Below, piece after piece: positions 29,642-38,511 of a stretch of DNA of 64,000 nucleotides. The notes under the pieces are model-generated. The model was given only the letters and a program-made list of their open reading frames with translations, was not told the DNA's origin and did no database searches. Numbering within the stretch: the first letter of the stretch is position 1; the number at the start of each line of letters is the position of its first letter. Source of the stretch: Mycobacterium sp. (GTDB taxonomy: Bacteria > Actinomycetota > Actinomycetes > Mycobacteriales > Mycobacteriaceae); NCBI GenBank assembly GCA_021732005.1, contig JAKFVT010000025.1, forward strand, positions 1 through 64,000, written 5' to 3'. The translations under genes and the position numbers were made by a program.

Positions 29642-31324
29642 GTGTCCATCACCGGCGATCTGCAGCGGGCCCGCCAGCTCGCCCTTGCCGCCCAGGAAGA
29701 GAAGGCCAAAGACCTCCTGCTGTCGCTGATGCCGCAGATCGAGAACGAGGACCGCGACGACCTCGCACTCGAAGCCTTCGCCCAACTGGGCGAAATCTAT
29801 CTCACCCGAACGGCTTACGACGGCACCCGCGAATGCCTGAAGCGCATGACCGACTGCCTCGCCGCATACCCCGACCGCGGAGCCGAGACCGACCTCATGG
29901 TCGCCCGCTACATCCTGCGAGCACGCTTCCTGCGCACCGGTCTGGCCGCGGCCGCCGGTGAACACGAAGAAGCCGCTCGGGAACTGACCGGACTGCGCGA
30001 CGACGACGCCGCGCAGCGGTTCGCCGACCTGGAGCCCGAACAGCGCCACCTCGCGACGTTGGCCGGGGTGCTGTGCGCGACGGCGCTGTGCGACGACGAC
30101 CTGCACGTGCCGGCAGCGCAGTTGTGGCAGGACGTCATTCCGGTCATCGACGAGCTGGCCGGGGGCACCGACGACGCCGACCAGCTGTTGGTCGCCGCCG
30201 GGCTGGCCTACGGCCGGTTCTGCGTGGAGACCGGCCGACTCGACGAAGGGGAGCAGTGGCTGCGTCGGGCCGGTGCCCGCGCGCAGCGCCGCGAGTGGAA
30301 ACTGTATTGGGCCAGAGCCGAACTCGAGACCGCTGCCGCCATGTGGATGCGCGGCGATCATGAGTCCACCGAACGTTTGGTCGGGTCCGCCTATCCGGTG
30401 ATCGCCGAGCATTCCCGCGCACATGACGTCGCCCGTTGCTGGCTGTATTTCGGGCTGACCCGGCTGGGTGTCGGCTGGCTCAAAGAGGCCGACGAATCCT
30501 GGGGCCACGCCGAGACGCAGTGGCGGGAGTTGGGCCGTCCGCTGTTCGTCCATCGCATTCTGTTGCAGCGCAGCTGGATTTCGGTGTTCCGCGGCCGCTT
30601 CGACGAGGCCGTCGAGCAGGTGGCGGAGGCGCGGCGGTTCCTCGACGGCTGGCCGCGATCGAGTTGGCTGCAGTATGCGCGGCTCGACGACCACCTCGGT
30701 TCGATCTGGCGGGCCGACGCGTTGGCGGACCTGAACTTCGACGGAATCGGCGATCCCTCGGACAGCTGGCAGGCCAACAAGGAGCGGCAGGTCGCCTCGC
30801 TTGGCGTCACTCGGTTCGAGTCGGGAAGCGACCGTCACCGCAGTGCGCTGGCCAAGCTGGAGAAGGCCGCGGAACTCAAGATTCCGGCCGCGCTCGCGGT
30901 CGACTCGGTGCGCTACGCCATGACGGATGCCGACGCGCGCTGGCGGTGGGCGTCCCAGGTCTCGGCGCGCATGCTGGCCGGCGCTTTCTCGGTGGCCTGG
31001 GAGTGGGAGAACGACGAACTGCTCAGCGAACTCATTGAATACCACTGCGCACGAGGCACTTTCGCCAGCGAGCCGCGCGGCGAGGCTGGCGGCTGGGAGG
31101 CGCCTGCCACGGTGACGGTTCCCGTCGAGACCTTCGACGAGGAGGCACTGGCCGCAGGCGGCTACTCGGTCGACGCCCTGACTCAGACGACACTCGGAGC
31201 CTTGCCGCCGCTACAGATGGATCCCGACGGCTCACCGATTCTGGCGCGCTACCGGCTGCTTGCGCAGAACCGCTACGGCCAGGCCGTCACCTCCGGCGGC
31301 CCCGTCTGGTCGACGTGGCCATGA
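29642..31324 (+). CDS. TPR-like helical-repeat protein, CHAT partner
   Basis: GTG start; repeated helix pairs (QLGEIYLTRTAYDGTRECL, AYGRFCVETGRLDEGEQWLRRA, SWISVFRGRFDEAVEQVAEARRFL); stop overlaps next ATG (ATGA). Confidence 0.75.
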   Translation: MSITGDLQRARQLALAAQEEKAKDLLLSLMPQIENEDRDDLALEAFAQLGEIYLTRTAYDGTRECLKRMTDCLAAYPDRGAETDLMVARYILRARFLRTGLAAAAGEHEEAARELTGLRDDDAAQRFADLEPEQRHLATLAGVLCATALCDDDLHVPAAQLWQDVIPVIDELAGGTDDADQLLVAAGLAYGRFCVETGRLDEGEQWLRRAGARAQRREWKLYWARAELETAAAMWMRGDHESTERLVGSAYPVIAEHSRAHDVARCWLYFGLTRLGVGWLKEADESWGHAETQWRELGRPLFVHRILLQRSWISVFRGRFDEAVEQVAEARRFLDGWPRSSWLQYARLDDHLGSIWRADALADLNFDGIGDPSDSWQANKERQVASLGVTRFESGSDRHRSALAKLEKAAELKIPAALAVDSVRYAMTDADARWRWASQVSARMLAGAFSVAWEWENDELLSELIEYHCARGTFASEPRGEAGGWEAPATVTVPVETFDEEALAAGGYSVDALTQTTLGALPPLQMDPDGSPILARYRLLAQNRYGQAVTSGGPVWSTWP

Positions 31325-32661
31325 CCACGACCCTGGTGCTGCGGTACGCCGACGTCGGAGTGGCGACCTATGCCAGCCTGCGCATCGTCGGCAGGCCGGA
31401 ACGCACCGTGACCTGGGTGGTGCACGAGCCGATCGTGCTCGCCGCGCTGGAGGAATTACGCGGGGCGCTGCCCGATCCCGACGGCGACGAGAGCCTGGCC
31501 GACGCGCTCGACCGGGCGTTGACCCGTGGCCCGTTCGCCACGGCGAAGGGGGAGTTGACCCTCGCCTACATCCTGGGTGTGCTGCTGATATCCGAGCCGG
31601 CGTGGCAGCTGATCGGGGAATGCGTCGCCGATCCGCGCCCGGTCGTGTTCGTCTCACCGAGCGCGCGCCTGGCCCGGATTCCGTGGGCGGCATTGGCGGT
31701 TCCGCTGACGGGGCCGAGTCCCGAGGAGTTGGTCGCCGCCCGCAAGGAGGCGGTCACCTTCAAAGGGACCACCGCGGCCCGCATTCCGTGGCAGCTCGCC
31801 GACATCGACACCGTCACCGAGGGTGTGCGGCTGATGGAGATGGTCGACGTGGTGATGGCGGTACCGCCCAACATCGTGCACGCCCCTCGCACACCGGCAC
31901 GCTGGCAGGAAAGACGCGGTGCGCCAGCACTTCTCGTGGTCGATCCGCGCGTACCGGGCCAGCGGCCCGATTCCGCCCTGGGTTCGGTGCTGGGCCGGCC
32001 GTCGAGCGAGGGCGCGCTGACCCGCCATTTCGGCGAGCTGCTCGCGCACCGCGCGGTGCTGCCCGAAGTCACCGCCCCGGTGGAGTTGTTCCGCCGAACC
32101 GACGCCGACCGGGGCTGGCTGGCCGCACACCTGAAGCTGGCTCCGAGCCGGATGCTGTTCGTCGGTCATGCCAGCGCCGCCGACCGTGCGCACGGCTACG
32201 CCGACCGCGCGGCCCTTCACCTGGCCTGCACGGCTGCGGCGGACGGCGCGGCCGAACCGGTCGGGGATCACCGCCCGCTGCTGGCCTCGGACCTGATGGC
32301 CGCCCAGCTGCCGGTGCCGCCGCGGGTGGCTCTGCTCGCATGCGGTTCCGGCGGTGACTATCAGTTCGACGAAGCGACCGGATTGGTCGCCGCGATGGTC
32401 CTCTGCGGCAGCGAGCTGGTGACCGCCACGCTGTGGTCGCTGCCGACGACGGCGGGCTATCGCCGGTTCACCGGGCGTGCCGAGGATCCGATGGCCGACG
32501 TGGTGATGGCCGTCGACGACGCGCACGAGGCCGACGACGCGGTGTTGAGCGTGAATCGCTGGCAGCGGGCCCAGATGCGCCGGTGGCGCGACGGCGATGC
32601 CACCGCGAGCCCGCTGTACTGGGCCGCGGTGGTCACCTTCGCGGTCGGGGGTGCCCGGTGA
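31321..32661 (+). CDS. CHAT domain-containing (caspase-like) protein
   Basis: LARIPWAAL, MLFVGHASA (His 283), VALLACGSG (Cys 341), GLVAAMVLCGSELVTATLWSL: the ordered CHAT motif set. Confidence 0.85.
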   Translation: MTTTLVLRYADVGVATYASLRIVGRPERTVTWVVHEPIVLAALEELRGALPDPDGDESLADALDRALTRGPFATAKGELTLAYILGVLLISEPAWQLIGECVADPRPVVFVSPSARLARIPWAALAVPLTGPSPEELVAARKEAVTFKGTTAARIPWQLADIDTVTEGVRLMEMVDVVMAVPPNIVHAPRTPARWQERRGAPALLVVDPRVPGQRPDSALGSVLGRPSSEGALTRHFGELLAHRAVLPEVTAPVELFRRTDADRGWLAAHLKLAPSRMLFVGHASAADRAHGYADRAALHLACTAAADGAAEPVGDHRPLLASDLMAAQLPVPPRVALLACGSGGDYQFDEATGLVAAMVLCGSELVTATLWSLPTTAGYRRFTGRAEDPMADVVMAVDDAHEADDAVLSVNRWQRAQMRRWRDGDATASPLYWAAVVTFAVGGAR

Positions 32662-32723
32662 GCGGCGGCGGCCGCGACAGAGGGGCTGTGATCAGCTGCG
32701 GTGTCGATGAACGCGCCGAGCGT

Positions 32724-33383
32724 TTAGGCAGGGGGCACGCACACCGCGATCGCGGACTCGTCCTCCGGGAGGTAGTAGGCGTCGATGATGCTGCCGGGGG
32801 AGACCTTGGCCAGCGCGGCCTCGGGCACCAGGGTGACCTCCTGGGCCGGGAACTGGCCGCCGCCGGGTCGGGTGACGATCAGATCCAGTTCGACCTCGCG
32901 GAGCTCCTCACGCTCGCGGCCGGTGGCCCGCATCCCGGTCACCACGCCGCACGAGCGGGTGCCGAAGCGGATCAGATCGAGCTGGTCGTGGGTCAGCACG
33001 CCGTGGCGCAGCAGTGTGTGGTCGGCGGTGGCCCGCACCGCGATCGCATCGTCGGCCAGCGAGAGCTGCTTGCGGCTGGCCGGGTCGAAGGACACCAGCA
33101 CGATCACGCCGGGGCGCAGGGCGGACAGCACCTCGTCATCCGCGCCGTGGCACAGTCGGCCGGTGAAGCGCTGGCCTGCAACGCTTTCCACTTCGATGAC
33201 GATCACGGGATCGTCGGATCCCGCCACCATCTGCACCGTGCCTACGCCGATCGAGCGCGGGCAGCGGGTACTGCGTGGACGTCGCCTGCGCGGCGGCTGT
33301 CCGGCCAGGCCGGCGGCGACGATGATCGAGGCGAGTGCGATGGCGGAGACGACGGCGATGGCGCCCAGGAGTGCATCAGACAT
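32724..33383 (-). CDS. single-TM hypothetical protein
   Basis: N-term ALLGAIAVVSAIALASIIVAAGLAG TM followed by a beta-rich soluble part. Confidence 0.65.
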   Translation of the reverse strand: MSDALLGAIAVVSAIALASIIVAAGLAGQPPRRRRPRSTRCPRSIGVGTVQMVAGSDDPVIVIEVESVAGQRFTGRLCHGADDEVLSALRPGVIVLVSFDPASRKQLSLADDAIAVRATADHTLLRHGVLTHDQLDLIRFGTRSCGVVTGMRATGREREELREVELDLIVTRPGGGQFPAQEVTLVPEAALAKVSPGSIIDAYYLPEDESAIAVCVPPA

Positions 33384-33449
33384 GGTGTGCAGCGTGCCGA
33401 CAGTCGGCGGCTACCGAACCCAACTTTGCGCTGGCCTTATTCTGTCCGG

Positions 33450-34769
33450 ATGAGCGCCGGCCCGGACACCGTCACAGGTGTCGGCACGTCGCAACCGCGG
33501 CGGGCCGTGATCGACCGTGCGTGGCGGATGATCGGCCCCGGCGTCGAGGTCCTGAGCGGCGACGACGGCGGGCCGCTGCGCAGGACGGTGAAGCGGATCA
33601 TCGATCCGCTGGTGCTGAGGCTGCGCAGCAATCCCGCCTACTCCGCACCGTTCGTCGACGCCGACGTGGCGGCTGAGATGGCCGACGTGATCGGCGACCA
33701 CGCGGACCGGCTGCGTTGGGCCGCAGCATGGTTCGATTTGATGAAGCAGGAACGCCGGCGTCTACGCATCACCACCGGCAATGCCCAGGATCTTTATTTC
33801 CCAGTGTGTTTCGAGCTCGCCGTCACCGACGGGGCGCCCGGCGGGAACGGGCTCGACGTGGCGTCGGCGGCGCTGCGTGCCGTTCACGACGACCGCGACC
33901 GCACCGCCGTGGAGGTGCTCAACGCGCATGTCGCCTCACCGCAGGTGATGGCTCGCCTGTCGGCCCAACTGCATCGCAGCTGGGCTGACGTTCGCGCCGA
34001 CGACAGCATCAGCGGACCGTTCCTGGCCGGCCTGACCACGGTGCTGGGTCCGGCCGAGGGGCATCGCGCCGCCATTGCCCGCCAACGGGTGTGGTCGGCG
34101 CTGATCGCCGATGCGACGCCGCACAACCTCGGCGCCCGCGCCCGCAGTCAACCGTCGGCGTTGCCGTGGTCGCTGGTCGACCTGGGTCTGACCGCGGCGT
34201 TGCCGCTGGGGCCGCCGCCGTTGGCCGGGGGACCGGAGCGCGACCGGCCGCTGGACCGCAGCGTGGTCGACCGGGTGCGGGCCACTCTGCGCCGCGCGCT
34301 GGATCGTGACGAGTTGCCGGACGTGCCGCTGCTGTGCGCCGAGGAGGTCGACCGGGCTTGCGCGCCTTGGGGGTTCCTCGGTGAGGACAATCAGGCCGCG
34401 CTGGTGGCGGGTATCGAGGTGGCCGGCCAGCTGGCACCGCTCGACGAACGGGCCGTGACCACCTATCAGGTGGCGACGATCATCCAGGCCCGGTTGCGCA
34501 AGGAGGCGTACGTGCTGCACGCACGCCGGGTACTGGCCGGTGCCGACCCGTTGCATCCGCGTCAGCGGCGGGTCGTCGAGGACCTTGCGTGCTTCGCCCA
34601 GCCGTACCTGAGTCGGCTGTGGGCGCGGTTGCACGGCCGCGACGTATGGCAGGAACCCTGCGACGATGTCGACGATCTGCGTGCCCTGCTGGAAGGGGTG
34701 GCTCGTTCGGTCAGCCTCGACCACCGGCAGCGGATCAAGGCGATGCTGGAAGTGCAGGTGACCGAATGA
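33450..34769 (+). CDS. uncharacterised 439-aa helical protein
   Basis: Full ORF MSAGPDTVTG...; stop overlaps next ATG (ATGA at 34766). Confidence 0.65.
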   Translation: MSAGPDTVTGVGTSQPRRAVIDRAWRMIGPGVEVLSGDDGGPLRRTVKRIIDPLVLRLRSNPAYSAPFVDADVAAEMADVIGDHADRLRWAAAWFDLMKQERRRLRITTGNAQDLYFPVCFELAVTDGAPGGNGLDVASAALRAVHDDRDRTAVEVLNAHVASPQVMARLSAQLHRSWADVRADDSISGPFLAGLTTVLGPAEGHRAAIARQRVWSALIADATPHNLGARARSQPSALPWSLVDLGLTAALPLGPPPLAGGPERDRPLDRSVVDRVRATLRRALDRDELPDVPLLCAEEVDRACAPWGFLGEDNQAALVAGIEVAGQLAPLDERAVTTYQVATIIQARLRKEAYVLHARRVLAGADPLHPRQRRVVEDLACFAQPYLSRLWARLHGRDVWQEPCDDVDDLRALLEGVARSVSLDHRQRIKAMLEVQVTE

Positions 34770-35896
34770 GGTTGGTGGCCGACTCCGGGTTGTGGCGGAT
34801 CGGGCCCGCGGTGGCCGCGGTACCGTCGGTCGCGGTGCTCGAGGTCGACGGCGCGGTGCTGGCCTGGACCGTCGACGATTCGGCGGACGCGTCCGGCGCA
34901 CAGATCACCCTGACCGACGCCGCCCGCGCGGACTGGCTGTGGCGGGTACTCGGCGAAGACGGCCACCATGCGCTGGCCGCTGCGACAGCCGAACCGCCGG
35001 ATCGCGATGCCGGAGTTGATCTTTCGGGCGTCGAGATACAGCCCGGCGCCGTGGACGGGTTGCGCCGGCTGGCCGTCGGGCATTGGCTGCGCCGGTGGTG
35101 GCCGGCCAGTGTGCGCGACGGCATCGTCGGCCTCGATCCGGCATTGCTGGATGCCGAGATAGCGCTGCTGACCGCCGATGCCGAGGACTTCGTCGCCGAC
35201 GACGGCCTGGACGCCGACATCGGCGCGCTGCTGGCCCCGCACGCCGGCGCGCTCGCAATGCATCTGCTCGCCGGTGACCCGCGGGTGGTCGAGCTGGTCC
35301 GCAACTCCGTGCGGCTGGCCGAGGAGGTGGGCGTCGACGCGCCGGGCTGGGCCGACCTGAGCGACGCCCTCGAGAACGTTCAGCTGCAGCCGACGGCGGT
35401 GCGCCAGGACGACTATGCGCTGGCCGCCGGCGGCGACACCGGACCGACCCCGACGGGACTGATCGCCCGTGGCGCGGCGTCGATCGCGTGGTCCGGGGTG
35501 CCCAGTGGCGTCTTCGACGCCGCGGAGGACACCGTGAGATGGGCGGTGGCCGCCGACGGCGACCGGGTGACCGCGACGCTGCACACCGCGGTGATCGGAC
35601 CCGGCTCACCAGCCGGTATCCCGGTGGCACTGCGCTGTGGGGACGTCGCCGGCGTGGGCGAACTCGACGGATCGGGCCGTGCGGTGATCCCGCTGCTCGA
35701 TCGGTCGAACGCACCGTTGACCGCCGCGGGCGGATGGGACCAGGACTGGTCGGCCACCGCCGTCACCGTCGGGGCCGAGGTGGCGGAGGCTCCCGACGCG
35801 CGCGAACGGGTCCGGCGGTTCGCCCGGCAGCGACTCGCGCAACCGGGACCTGATGCGTTCCTCGCCGAGACCCTGGCCGCGGAGTCCGACTACTAG
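34766..35896 (+). CDS. uncharacterised 376-aa protein
   Basis: Full ORF MRLVADSGLWRIG...; translationally coupled to the preceding gene. Confidence 0.65.
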   Translation: MRLVADSGLWRIGPAVAAVPSVAVLEVDGAVLAWTVDDSADASGAQITLTDAARADWLWRVLGEDGHHALAAATAEPPDRDAGVDLSGVEIQPGAVDGLRRLAVGHWLRRWWPASVRDGIVGLDPALLDAEIALLTADAEDFVADDGLDADIGALLAPHAGALAMHLLAGDPRVVELVRNSVRLAEEVGVDAPGWADLSDALENVQLQPTAVRQDDYALAAGGDTGPTPTGLIARGAASIAWSGVPSGVFDAAEDTVRWAVAADGDRVTATLHTAVIGPGSPAGIPVALRCGDVAGVGELDGSGRAVIPLLDRSNAPLTAAGGWDQDWSATAVTVGAEVAEAPDARERVRRFARQRLAQPGPDAFLAETLAAESDY

Positions 35897-36936
35897 GCCA
35901 TTGGCGACGGCGGTCCGGGCTTGACGTTGGCCGCGTCGCGGCGGCGGGCCGCCATCCCGGCCAGCGCCTCGAACACCACCCGGTGGGCGGCATTGACCGT
36001 CAGTTCGGCGTGGTCGTACGCCGGGGCGACCTCCACCACGTCGACGCCGACCACGTCGTGCTCGTAGCAGAGTTGCCGAACCATGCGCAGCAGATCGGCA
36101 CTGGTGATTCCGCCCGGCTCAGGTGTTCCCGTGCCGGGCGCATGCGCGGGGTCCAGAACGTCGATATCGACTGATACATAGAGCTTTTCGGCCTTGTCGA
36201 GTGCTTCGGAGACGGCGCGTCGCATCACTTCCTTGAAGCCGTGGTCCCAGATCTCCTGCATGGTGTGCCAGGTCATGCCCTGTTCCTGCATCCACTCGAA
36301 CGTGTCCTGGGGCGGCCAGTACCCGCGCAACCCGACCTGAACGAAATGCGTTCCGGGAACGGCCCCGGACTCGATCAGCCGTCGCATCGGGGTGCCATGG
36401 CTGGCCAGGTTGCCGTCGATGATGTCCGCGGTGTCGGCGTGCGCATCGAAATGCACGATCCCGACATTTCCGTAGCCGTGCACGTCGGCGACCGCCGTGG
36501 CCGACGGCCAGGTGATCGAGTGGTCGCCGCCCAGGACCACCGGCACGATGCCCCGCGATGCGACGGTGTGCACCCGCTCGCGGATGTTGGCGTGCGAGAC
36601 CTCGGTCATCCCGTGCGGGCAATGCGCGTCACCGAAGTCGACGACCTCGAGCCAGTCGAAGATCTCCAGCCCGAGATCCATGTGATACGTGCCGGGTTCG
36701 TAGGCGGTGGCCCGGATGGCCCGCGGACCGAACCGGGCACCCGGCCGGTTGGTGGTGGCGATATCGAACGGGGCGCCGACGATCGCCACGTCCGGGCGCC
36801 AGCTGTCCAACTGCTCCGGCTCCGTCAGGAACGGGCGATGCCCGAACGAGGCCAGGCCCGCGTACGGCAGATCCAGTTGCCCGGCCATGCCGGGAGGCAG
36901 ATCACGCGCGGGCTTGTGGTCATGACCGGAACTCAT
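35893..36936 (-). CDS. agmatinase / ureohydrolase family
   Basis: VVLGGDHSITWP, IVHFDAHADT, VSVDIDVLDPAHAPGTGTPEPGG. Confidence 0.92.
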   Translation of the reverse strand: MSSGHDHKPARDLPPGMAGQLDLPYAGLASFGHRPFLTEPEQLDSWRPDVAIVGAPFDIATTNRPGARFGPRAIRATAYEPGTYHMDLGLEIFDWLEVVDFGDAHCPHGMTEVSHANIRERVHTVASRGIVPVVLGGDHSITWPSATAVADVHGYGNVGIVHFDAHADTADIIDGNLASHGTPMRRLIESGAVPGTHFVQVGLRGYWPPQDTFEWMQEQGMTWHTMQEIWDHGFKEVMRRAVSEALDKAEKLYVSVDIDVLDPAHAPGTGTPEPGGITSADLLRMVRQLCYEHDVVGVDVVEVAPAYDHAELTVNAAHRVVFEALAGMAARRRDAANVKPGPPSPMA

Positions 36937-37018
36937 TGGCCAGACATTACCGCCGCCGAGCCGGCCGGGTTAGCCTCGACGGGAGAGCGTTCCGTAGGAG
37001 TCTGTGGGAGTTGACACG

Positions 37019-37207
37019 GTGAGCGAACCGACCAGAGCTGAGATCGCCCGCGCGTTCGCCCAGCATCGATTCGACGACGTTCTTCCGCACCTGGCCCGCG
37101 ACGTCGTGTGGACGATCGTCGGCTACTCGGTGCTGGAGGGCGCCGACGCCGTCGCCACCACATGCCGTGACACCGCGGGCGGTCTCGCCGCCACCGTCGC
37201 AACCTGA
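37019..37207 (+). pseudogene. truncated SnoaL/NTF2-like fragment
   Basis: Only 62 aa: MSEPTRAEIARAFAQHRFDDVLPHLARDVVWTIVGYSVLEGADAVATTCRD..., ends where SnoaL-like folds normally continue. Confidence 0.5.
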
Positions 37208-37210
37208 GGG

Positions 37211-38335
37211 TCACAGCAGCGGGGTGTCGTACCCGTCGTTGTCGCCGTCGCAGATGCTGAGGTTCGGACTCACCACGTAGCGCGCCTGATTGCCGCCGGC
37301 CCGCCGGGCCTCGTACATCGCGGTGGTGGCCAATGCCACGATCTCGTCGAGGATCTCGTTGGGTGGGTGCTCGACCAGCGGCTGCAGCGGGGTGCTCACC
37401 ACACCGATGCTGGCCGTCATCCCGGCCGGCGACGAGGCGATCGCACCCCGGATCCGCTCGATCAACGGTGACGAATCGGGTGTCGTGAAGCAGTCGGCGA
37501 CAAGGAATTCCGCCTCGCTGACATGTCCGACGATCGCGTCGCGGCGCACCGTCTCACGCAGCGCCTGGCCCGCGGCCACCCGTGCCCGGTTGCCACCGCG
37601 GTTGCCTGCGACGGCGACCATCGCCGCGAAGCTGTCGATGTTTACGACGGCGATCACCAGGTAGCGGTCGTCGCCGCGGTTGCGCGAGGCCAGGAGCGTG
37701 GCCGTCTGCAGATAGAACGCGTCGCGGTTGAGCAGTCCGGTGAGCGGCTCGACCGCATCGGCGCCATCCTCGGCGCCGGTCAGCCACACCACCAGCCGGC
37801 AGGAGAAAGCCGCGAAGACATACAGCAGCAGGATCAATGCGACGCCGGCCAGCGTCAGCGCAAGGTCGGCGCCGGCCATCTGCACAGCCAGGTAGAGCAG
37901 GGTTCCGAGGGCGATGGTCAGGACCGTCGCCAGCAACCGCGGACCGTGAAAGAGCGCGGCGTACCCGATGATCAGTGCGAACGATGAGGCGCCCAGCAGT
38001 CCGTAGAGCGGCACCACCGGAAGGATGGACCCGATGGTGATGGACACCGCCGCGACGACGACCAGCAATGCCGACTCGTTGCGGGTCGGCCAGCGGTGCC
38101 GCAACCAGATGAACGTCGACGCGAAGCACAGTGCGGACACCACGATCAGCAGGGATCGGCTGAACGGCCACTGCAGTGTCGCCGAGCTGCCGATGGTCGA
38201 CAGGGTGATCAGGCCCAGCGTGAAGACGCTGCCGGCGATCACCCGCGAGGTGTAGGTCTGCGCGCCACGGGCCGCGAGCAGGGCAGTCAAGGAGTAGTAC
38301 TGATTCGCGGATCGGGTGGACAACGCCAGACGCAT
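37211..38335 (-). CDS. membrane protein with degenerate GGDEF domain
   Basis: About 6 TM helices, then EPLTGLLNRDAFY; GGDEF position reads HVSEAEFLVA. Confidence 0.8.
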   Translation of the reverse strand: MRLALSTRSANQYYSLTALLAARGAQTYTSRVIAGSVFTLGLITLSTIGSSATLQWPFSRSLLIVVSALCFASTFIWLRHRWPTRNESALLVVVAAVSITIGSILPVVPLYGLLGASSFALIIGYAALFHGPRLLATVLTIALGTLLYLAVQMAGADLALTLAGVALILLLYVFAAFSCRLVVWLTGAEDGADAVEPLTGLLNRDAFYLQTATLLASRNRGDDRYLVIAVVNIDSFAAMVAVAGNRGGNRARVAAGQALRETVRRDAIVGHVSEAEFLVADCFTTPDSSPLIERIRGAIASSPAGMTASIGVVSTPLQPLVEHPPNEILDEIVALATTAMYEARRAGGNQARYVVSPNLSICDGDNDGYDTPLL

Positions 38336-38511
38336 TACCCCACCCTTCGTGATCGCACCGCTGCTGTACGACTTGTCAGCAACGAAATCGCGCTTGCGCT
38401 ACCGATGCCGGGTTCCGAGCCTAGCGAACGCTTTCTGCACTGGCCACCCCCGGTTTTCTCAGTTTTTCCGCAAACGACAATTCGACCCCTGTGGCGAATC
38501 GCCGGATTCGG

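Noticed and set aside
32433-33449. Upstream extension of the 33450 gene (778-aa ORF)
   Set aside because: Runs through the end of CHAT and antisense to the TM gene with shadow-type composition; ATG 33450 is the likely start.
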